Shown in pieces: positions 5,714 to 11,571 of a stretch of 11,571 nt of DNA. The notes under the pieces were generated by a model. That model had not been told where the DNA came from. It searched no databases and saw only the letters and a program-made list of their open reading frames with translations. Origin of the DNA: Candidatus Fermentibacterota bacterium (GTDB lineage Bacteria; JAFGKV01); contig JAUXFG010000125.1 of NCBI GenBank assembly GCA_030620115.1, positions 1 through 11,571 on the forward strand, written 5' to 3'. Within the stretch, counting starts at the first letter, position 1. Each line of letters starts with the position of its first letter. Made by a program: the position numbers and the translations under genes.

Positions 5714-8700
5714 TTGAATTCGGGTAGACTTGCTTGGGCGGCGGCATGGGTATCGCTGGTTCTTGGGATGAGCCCTGCGGATGTCATCCGACTCAGCCCC
5801 AGCCAAGAGCCGAGCCGCAGCATTGCAGCCACTTTCCAAAGAAGACATGTCTCACTTGGGCCGGCACGGCGCAACGTACTCGCCACACGAAAAGCCAGGG
5901 GACCGGCCGCGCCGCTTCGCGTACTGGCGATTCGAGCCGACTTCCCTCCTCCAAGGGAATCCGATGGCTGTGGCGTGAGTGGCGACGGGACGTTTGATCT
6001 CTCGGGTGAGGACACCGAAGGCAGGGATCCCGGGGCTCCACCCCACAATAAGCAGTACTTCGAGCGTCAGCTTGAGGCGCTCAACCGCTACTACCAAGTT
6101 CAATCATACGGCGCGGTGAACCTCGAGTATCGTGTTGTTCCGGATAGACCAACCAGTGCGTACCGTATGCCTGAACGTATGGCCTATTATAGCTATTATC
6201 GGGACCCGAGTGATCTTGGCAAGAGGGAAGAACGCCTAGTGAAGTTCTTCACCGACGCCATCAAGGCTGCTGATGCTGATTCATCAGTCCGTATGGGTGA
6301 TTACGACTGTTTCATCGTATTCCATGCAGGGGGCGATTGGCAGCACGATTATGCAGGCGACTCTCCATGTGATCTCATCACCGCATATATTCCGTCGATC
6401 ACCGCATTCACTGATGAACCGATATCCGTGGATGAGGGCGCCTATTCGGTGGATGACGGCATAGTAATGCCTGAAGGATTGGGCCAGGATCTCGACCCTT
6501 CAGAGGAGATCGCCTCCATACAATCCGAGCTCGCCCATGAGTTTGGCCATCAGCTTGGGCTCCTTGACCTGTACGATTACAACTACTGGAGCAATGTGGT
6601 TGGTTACTGGGCATTGATGGATAATGGGGATGGCGTGCCATTCCAGGACGAGACGGGCAGGATAATCACCGGAGTGCTCCCACCGTCGCTTTGTGCCTTC
6701 AGCAAGGTCCGCCTTGGTTGGGGGCAGCCTCTCGAGCTTGTACAGGAAGGGACCTATTCGGTATCGGCTACCACCATGGCCCCATCCGTTTTCAAGGCCA
6801 CCATTACCTATGATGAATTTTTCCTCGTCGAAAACAGAGAGACCGATACCGATGGTGATCCCGCGGTCTATCTGAAATCCGTAGGAGGGATCATCCTCGG
6901 CCCCACCACCTCCACGGGAGACACCACCACCTCGGAGTATGATGCGGGCCTTCCCGGGTCCGGACTATTGATCTGGCACCAGGATAACTCGGTGGGTGCG
7001 TGGAATGTGGGGCTTCCCAATTACAATGAATACGATGCCTCGGCCGATACCCTCATCAAGCACTGGGGCCTTGCGCTTGAGGAAGCAGATGGCATCGAGA
7101 ACATAGGGATTCAGGCTTGGGAGACAGCTGGAATGCCTGCAGGAACCGAGCCGGTGGACCCGCGAGGGGGGCCGGACGATCCCTTTCGCCAGGGAAACAA
7201 TACGAGCTTCGGAGATGCGACGAAGCCTTCCTCGTGGGACAATAGGGGCAGGCGAACGCACATCGAGATCAGAAACATCTCCGCCGCCGGGCCGGAGATG
7301 ACTTTCGAGTTTGCGCGAACCTGGCAGCAAGATGGATGGCCTGTTGACGTGGCTGTTGGACCACTCACGGCTCCCAACATAGTGACCACGGAAGAAGGCG
7401 AGATACTGATCACGGTGGGCGGCGCTGAGATGGTTCATGTGTACAATTCCCTGGGCCAGCGGCTAGGCGTGTTCGACAGCCGGCAAAAGCTGATCGGGCC
7501 GTCTGCAGTTTACTCCTCGGGGCCTGAAGGCGCTTGGATCATCGCCATAAGCGGCGAAGCTGGAAGCCTGGGGCTCTTTTCGCTCCCCGCACCAGGCATT
7601 GGTGAGCCCTTGGAAGGATGGCCCCTTTCGTTGACGGACAAAACTCTTTCTTCGCCGGTACTGGACGATTTGGATGGCGATGGTGTGGTGGAGGTGACGG
7701 TGGGGAGTAAAACGGGAGCTCTCTATCTCCTCTCCGAGGATGGGAGCGCAATGCCGGGTTGGCCCCTGCAGCTCGGGGCGGGTGATGTTGGTAGTCCCGC
7801 GGTTGCCGACATCGACGCCGATGGTACTGATGAGCTTGTGGTGGTGGTTGCGGAGGAGGGAGTATATGCGTTGAGTATGGCGGGGGAGATACTCCCCGGG
7901 TGGCCGGTGCTGGAAGGCGGGGGCTCTTTTTCTGATCCACTTCTCGCTGATTGCGATGGTGACGGTGAGGTAGAGATTTTTGTGGTCTCCGGGAAGAGCG
8001 CGTGGCTATTTTCCGGGGGAGCACAAATTTTGGAAGGATGGCCCGTGGAAGCGGATACCGAACTGAGCCATTCTACGGCCATCTTGGATATAGATGGCGA
8101 CGGTCTCCTCGATTTTGCGACGCTAAGTCGTGGGGGTCGTGTGTGTGCGTGGTCAATCGGCGGCCGGCTGGTGGCCGACTGTTTCGGCCATGGATTGGAT
8201 GAACCCCTCTTGGCTGAAGAAACGTTTCTGTTGAGTATGGACACGAATGACGATCAGGAAACAGGATTTCTCTTGGGAGCGGGCGAAGAGTTGGATGCGT
8301 TTGAAAGCTCCGGGCAACGACTTCCTGGGTGGCCGATGTCTGCTGAGGGGATAACTGGTGGACTTCTGGTCGATATGGACGACGATGGAGATATCGAGCT
8401 GGTGTTTGCCGACAGCAGCGGCACGCTCAATGTGTGGGACCTGCCGTACGCAACATCCGATACAGGATGGTATCTGCCCCGGGGGGACAACTCATTGACC
8501 GGATGGGCGGGTGTTGGCTTGCTGAAATCCTGGGATGATCCCTCCGTGGCAAGTGCCGCCGAATTCTACTGTTGGCCCAGCCCGGTGACGGGAGAGAGAG
8601 CCCACTTCTCATTCCGTGCCCAGCAGGGCGCCTCGGTTATCCTGACCATACTCGATGCGGCGGGTCACCGTCGAGATGAGTGGAAGGGGAATGCCAGTGG

Positions 8701-8821
8701 GCAGCGGGACGAATGGGTGTGGTCGGTAGCCGTCCCCTCTGGCGTCTACCTATGCCGGTTGGAGGCCAGGGCGACGGGGCAGACCCAAACGATGTTCCAT
8801 ACATTCTCCGTGAAAAGATAG
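5714..8821 (+). CDS. Secreted M6 family metalloprotease with calcium-loop repeats and type IX-like sorting domain
   Basis: The 1035-residue protein starts with a signal peptide from a TTG codon (LAWAAAWVSLVLG, 6-18); the next in-frame ATG (residue 19) would remove it. A propeptide region leads to the M6 domain: LRVLAIRADF (68-77), a YYQVQSYGAVNLEYRVV strand (126-142), the zinc motif HEFGHQLGLLD (275-285) with Glu276 as catalytic base, a Met-turn candidate near Met302 (YWALMDNG), and the family-typical EFFLVENRE (368-376) and GSGLLIWHQDN (415-425). Then come FG-GAP/VCBS-type units with calcium loops D-x-D-x-D-G at about 654, 701, 748, 794 and 889, a degenerate one near 843, spaced 46-49 residues. 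The end (about 950-1035) has WPSPV, a SVILTILDAAGHRRDEW strand and PSGVYLCRLEA, like a type IX type-A sorting domain. Such proteins digest extracellular protein. It is 49 bases after the PorV-like gene. Confidence 0.93.
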   Translation: MNSGRLAWAAAWVSLVLGMSPADVIRLSPSQEPSRSIAATFQRRHVSLGPARRNVLATRKARGPAAPLRVLAIRADFPPPRESDGCGVSGDGTFDLSGEDTEGRDPGAPPHNKQYFERQLEALNRYYQVQSYGAVNLEYRVVPDRPTSAYRMPERMAYYSYYRDPSDLGKREERLVKFFTDAIKAADADSSVRMGDYDCFIVFHAGGDWQHDYAGDSPCDLITAYIPSITAFTDEPISVDEGAYSVDDGIVMPEGLGQDLDPSEEIASIQSELAHEFGHQLGLLDLYDYNYWSNVVGYWALMDNGDGVPFQDETGRIITGVLPPSLCAFSKVRLGWGQPLELVQEGTYSVSATTMAPSVFKATITYDEFFLVENRETDTDGDPAVYLKSVGGIILGPTTSTGDTTTSEYDAGLPGSGLLIWHQDNSVGAWNVGLPNYNEYDASADTLIKHWGLALEEADGIENIGIQAWETAGMPAGTEPVDPRGGPDDPFRQGNNTSFGDATKPSSWDNRGRRTHIEIRNISAAGPEMTFEFARTWQQDGWPVDVAVGPLTAPNIVTTEEGEILITVGGAEMVHVYNSLGQRLGVFDSRQKLIGPSAVYSSGPEGAWIIAISGEAGSLGLFSLPAPGIGEPLEGWPLSLTDKTLSSPVLDDLDGDGVVEVTVGSKTGALYLLSEDGSAMPGWPLQLGAGDVGSPAVADIDADGTDELVVVVAEEGVYALSMAGEILPGWPVLEGGGSFSDPLLADCDGDGEVEIFVVSGKSAWLFSGGAQILEGWPVEADTELSHSTAILDIDGDGLLDFATLSRGGRVCAWSIGGRLVADCFGHGLDEPLLAEETFLLSMDTNDDQETGFLLGAGEELDAFESSGQRLPGWPMSAEGITGGLLVDMDDDGDIELVFADSSGTLNVWDLPYATSDTGWYLPRGDNSLTGWAGVGLLKSWDDPSVASAAEFYCWPSPVTGERAHFSFRAQQGASVILTILDAAGHRRDEWKGNASGQRDEWVWSVAVPSGVYLCRLEARATGQTQTMFHTFSVKR

Positions 8822-8831
8822 GGGAAGGGTG

Positions 8832-9674
8832 ATGATGTTCAGGACCCTCGCCGCGATGTTATGCCTCGTGTTTGTGCCATTGGCAGGTGCGGATACTTCC
8901 TCCGTTCTTCTCATCAAAGGGGGAAGGATCTTGTCCGAAGAGTCGCCCCCTGGGGAGGAGAGCACTATGCCACATGGCGGGCCGTCCCCAGGCAAGGTAT
9001 TCCTTCTCTCGGCATTGGTTCCCGGCGCGGGGCAGCTCACCATGGGGCAGAAGCGTGGATGGCTGTTTCTGGCGGCCGATGTTGCTGTATGGGCAGGATA
9101 TCTGTCCATGCGTGGAGCGGGAAAAGATGCCGAGGATGAGTATGCGACATTTGCCCAGCAGCATTACACGCTCACCAATCCCGATTTCACCAATGATGCG
9201 GAACGAGGCTGGCTCGAATGGTGGGATCTGTTCCGCCGGCTGGATCCCGAATACATGTATGCCGATAGTGTCTATTGGCAGTACATAGAGGATGATTACG
9301 AGCATTCGAAATCGAGCTACTATCAGGAGATTGCCGAGTCAAACGGCTACATCTACGGATGGGATGACTGGGCTCCTGATCCCTCTGGCAATAACGATGA
9401 GTACTGGGGTTTTGACTCAGATAGCGGCGGGCTCTACTTCAACTATATTTCAGAACATAGGGATGAGTTCAGGTCTTTGCGGAAGGATGCCAGCGACAAG
9501 ATGGCATGGGCAAGCCGCCTGGTAGGTGCGGCTGTGGCATTGAGAGCCGTGAGTGCTATCGATGCTTTGCGCAGCGCGAGATCCGCCCGAGAGCAAGGCG
9601 GGTTGCAGCTCGAGGTTTCATGGCATCAACGGGAGCCGGCCTTGGTGCTTTCATGGAAAAGGCCATGGGGATGA
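8832..9674 (+). CDS. DUF5683-like exported small membrane protein, copy 1
   Basis: The 280-residue protein has a signal peptide (about 1-20, ending LAGA), a linker rich in Ser/Pro/Gly, then LLSALVPGAGQLTMGQKRGW (58-77) and a hydrophobic segment FLAADVAVWAGYLSM (79-93). The PGAGQ-x-x-x-G pattern before a membrane segment is typical of the DUF5683-type proteins common in FCB genomes. The long middle is very acidic and aromatic (WLEWWDLF.., YWQYIEDDYEHSKSSYYQE, YGWDDWAPDP), and the end has VALRAVSAIDALRSARSA and a short strand LVLSWKRPW. GGGGAAGG lies just before the start; three successive codons (GTG-ATG-ATG, 8829-8837) are possible starts and I chose the middle. It follows the protease by ten bases and overlaps the next gene by four. 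Function is unknown; an envelope role with the protease system is inference. Confidence 0.82.
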   Translation: MMFRTLAAMLCLVFVPLAGADTSSVLLIKGGRILSEESPPGEESTMPHGGPSPGKVFLLSALVPGAGQLTMGQKRGWLFLAADVAVWAGYLSMRGAGKDAEDEYATFAQQHYTLTNPDFTNDAERGWLEWWDLFRRLDPEYMYADSVYWQYIEDDYEHSKSSYYQEIAESNGYIYGWDDWAPDPSGNNDEYWGFDSDSGGLYFNYISEHRDEFRSLRKDASDKMAWASRLVGAAVALRAVSAIDALRSARSAREQGGLQLEVSWHQREPALVLSWKRPWG

Positions 9675-10255
9675 GAACAGGCTTTCTCGCTGCTGTTCTG
9701 CTTCTTGTTGTGGCGCTTCCGTCATCTGCCGGGGAATCTCGTCTCATGGCGGCAGTGCTTTCAGCCATTGTTCCCGGTGCCGGTCAAGCCTACTTGGGTT
9801 GGCGAACCTCGGCTGAAGTATCTCTTCTGACCGAGGGAGCGATCTGGGGGGGGCGGTACTATATGGAACGGCGCTCTCATGGCATTGAGGATGAGTACAT
9901 CGCCTATGCGGCACAGCATGCGGGCAGCTATCCTCTGTGTCGAGATGAGATCTATTATGCCGACGTGGGCGAATATTGGAACTCCGAACGCGCGAACCAG
10001 CATTATCAGGACCCGTACCGCTATGTCGGCGACAAGGCCTGGCAGTGGAGTTCTTCTTCTGAGATGAGGGCCTTCAATAGTCTCCTCACAGATCGCCGAG
10101 ACTGGGATTCCCGGGCAAAGAACATCACGGCACTTGCAATTTTGAATCGAGCAGTTTCGGTGGTTTATTGTCTCCGTGCTCACAGAGATGCCTCCCAGAG
10201 CCCTGTGGCTCTCACTCTTGTGCCCGGAATGGTCGCTGTCCGAATTAGGTGGTGA
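9671..10255 (+). CDS. DUF5683-like exported small membrane protein, copy 2
   Basis: The 194-residue protein starts at an ATG that overlaps the stop of the preceding gene (ATGA), which points to translational coupling; the frame runs on upstream without a start that gives a signal peptide. Residues 5-20 form a signal peptide ending SSA, and LSAIVPGAGQAYLGW (30-44) repeats the motif of the previous gene. Both also share EDEY-x-x-x-A-x-QH after the membrane segment (73-83 here, 101-111 there) and an end with RAVS-x-x-x-x-LR (about 156-165 here). They are thus divergent tandem duplicates; this copy lacks the linker and much of the acidic middle. It ends VRIRW, a short closing strand. Function unknown. 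Confidence 0.82.
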   Translation: MRTGFLAAVLLLVVALPSSAGESRLMAAVLSAIVPGAGQAYLGWRTSAEVSLLTEGAIWGGRYYMERRSHGIEDEYIAYAAQHAGSYPLCRDEIYYADVGEYWNSERANQHYQDPYRYVGDKAWQWSSSSEMRAFNSLLTDRRDWDSRAKNITALAILNRAVSVVYCLRAHRDASQSPVALTLVPGMVAVRIRW

Positions 10256-10327
10256 CCGCCCCAAGTCTTCCGTAGTCCGGCCGTGATCCAGGGTCTCCAC
10301 ACCATTCATCTGCCAAGGAGAATACCC

Positions 10328-11571
10328 ATGTTGCGGATTGCTCTGATCCTGATCACCACTGTGTGTGCCACCGCGAGCATAGCGGCGCCCCGGACTGTGT
10401 TGGGCGAGATTATCACCAACACCGAATGCGGCTACTGCCCCGCGGCCGACCATAGGTTGGACATCCTGCAGGAGACGTATGGCGAAAGCTTGGCGCTGAT
10501 TCGATACCACGGCTGGTGGCCCGGCAGCCAAGATCCATTTTGGCTATTCAACCAGGAAGATTCCCGCGCGCGCATCCTCTATCTCTATGACCATCAAGCG
10601 TTTCCCGGAGATGGGCTCTATGCACCCCATGTGTTCTTTGATGGGCATTTTGATGCCGGCTCCAATAACTCCCAGTACGAGACCATCTTTCTTCAGGCCC
10701 TGAACACCCCGAGCATTCTCGATCTCGGCCTTGAGGTAGATCTCGATTTTGAGAATGAGCTCATTCATGTGACCTGTGATGGCGTGCCGGAGCAGCCGAT
10801 CTCCGGTGATCTGTTTCTTCGATTTGCAGTAACCGAGTCGGATCTCTATACATCTTCCGGCACCGGGCCGTACCATCAGGTGATGCGTGACATGGTTCCA
10901 ACCCCCGAGGGTATTGCCCTTGATCTTTCATCCGGTGAGATCTTTCAGGATCAGCGGACGATTCCTGTGAACTCCGCGTGGGTGCTTCATAATCTCCACA
11001 TTGTGGCCTTTGTTCAGAACGACGAGAATGCAGAGGTTTTCCAGACCGTGAAGGCAACCATGCCCTCGGATCTGCCACTGCTCCACATGGGCGGGATCCA
11101 AGTCGTTGAGAGCGGCCAGGGCGGGGACGGTGATGGTGTGGTCAATCCTGGAGAAGAAGGAACGATCTCGTTTTTTCTCACCGCTGATCCATCGTGGGGG
11201 AGTGCTACAGATCTTACTCTCACGCTGACTACTCAGTCTGAGTATGTTACCATCCTGGCTGGAGAGGCAACCCTGGACCAGGTTGCCTCGGGGGACACCG
11301 CGTGGATCGCCCAGGGTACATTCGTGGTTGCGGTGAGCTCACAGGCGGGCATGGGTTTGTTCCCCATGGAGTTGATTGTCGATGCGAGTTGGGGTGAGAA
11401 TCAGCCATATCAGCAGAGACTGCCATTCGATCTTCTCGTATCCATGAATCAGTTCGGCTTTCCCATGGCGGCATCCGGCGAGATTATGTCGAGTCCTGTC
11501 ATATTTGAAGTAGCTGGACGCGGCAAGTACGTAGCCGTGGGCGACGAGGCCGGATATGTGCATGTGGTTGA
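10328..11571 (+). CDS. Omp28-like thioredoxin-fold protein fused to a propeller domain, 3' end outside window
   Basis: The frame is open for 414 codons to the window end. AAGGAG lies nine bases before the ATG. A signal peptide (4-20, ending SIAA) leads to GEIITNTECGYCPAADHRLD (26-45), the Omp28-type start with a thioredoxin-like Cys-x-x-Cys (C34, C37) and the Pro that follows it; the fold continues with APHVFFDGHFDAG. From about 262 comes a GDGDGVVNPGEEG motif (266-278) opening a beta-sandwich of about 100 residues, as seen in secreted proteases of this group. At the window edge, QFGFPMAASGEIMSSPVIF (378-396) and VAVGDEAGYVHV match the propeller repeats of FG-GAP-type proteins, so a long C-terminal part follows. 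It could be a disulphide-active or redox-inert secreted protein; the cargo nature is inference. Spacing to the previous gene is 72 bases, same strand. Confidence 0.85.
   Translation, partial: MLRIALILITTVCATASIAAPRTVLGEIITNTECGYCPAADHRLDILQETYGESLALIRYHGWWPGSQDPFWLFNQEDSRARILYLYDHQAFPGDGLYAPHVFFDGHFDAGSNNSQYETIFLQALNTPSILDLGLEVDLDFENELIHVTCDGVPEQPISGDLFLRFAVTESDLYTSSGTGPYHQVMRDMVPTPEGIALDLSSGEIFQDQRTIPVNSAWVLHNLHIVAFVQNDENAEVFQTVKATMPSDLPLLHMGGIQVVESGQGGDGDGVVNPGEEGTISFFLTADPSWGSATDLTLTLTTQSEYVTILAGEATLDQVASGDTAWIAQGTFVVAVSSQAGMGLFPMELIVDASWGENQPYQQRLPFDLLVSMNQFGFPMAASGEIMSSPVIFEVAGRGKYVAVGDEAGYVHVV

Noticed and set aside
7539-8244. Long minus-strand frames inside the protease gene
   Set aside because: They are antisense to the repeat-encoding part of the protease and are rich in Pro, Ser, His and Arg, as expected from reading GC-rich coding DNA backwards.
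9761-10531. 256-codon minus-strand frame opposite the second PGAGQ gene and the Omp28-like start
   Set aside because: It is antisense to two genes with clear signal peptides, ribosome sites and family motifs, and contains no recognisable domain.

Overview
This window looks like bacterial chromosome from a member of the FCB superphylum (Fibrobacteres-Chlorobi-Bacteroidetes and related candidate phyla such as Eisenbacteria, Latescibacteria or Fermentibacteria). The evidence is the combination of a PorV/PorQ-like outer-membrane protein, an M6 protease with calcium-loop propeller repeats and a type IX-like C-terminal domain, an Omp28-type secreted thioredoxin-fold protein, and a lipoprotein with an 'NPFDP' motif after its lipid-modified cysteine. 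The phylum cannot be fixed from sequence reading alone. No rRNA, tRNA, CRISPR array, integrase or complete insertion sequence was recognised.

Layout. Bases 1-1356 are a repeat-rich segment. A partial repeat (1-176) ends seven bases from the stop codon of a minus-strand DUF4446-type membrane protein (184-675). Next come a complete MITE-like element with 19-bp perfect terminal inverted repeats (887-1071), a 5' remnant that resembles the YjbQ/UPF0047 family (1099-1194), and an inverted-arm repeat (1175-1275) at which that remnant stops. Bases 1357-3314 hold two translationally coupled minus-strand genes for exported proteins: a PEGA-repeat membrane protein followed by a propeller-like lipoprotein. 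They diverge from holA (3425-4450, DNA polymerase III delta subunit), the one clear housekeeping gene.

From 4549 to the window end a co-directional cluster encodes five exported proteins: a PorV/PorQ-family beta-barrel, a 1035-residue M6 metalloprotease, two tandem related small membrane proteins with a PGAGQ motif (DUF5683-like), and an Omp28-like protein fused to a propeller, cut by the window edge. Spacing is tight (49 bp, 10 bp, a 4-bp ATGA overlap, 72 bp), so an operon is likely. A working model is that the PorV-like protein serves a type IX-like secretion route, that the M6 protease and perhaps the Omp28-like protein are its cargo, and that the two small proteins are envelope accessories. 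The protein families are read from sequence; the secretion link is inference.
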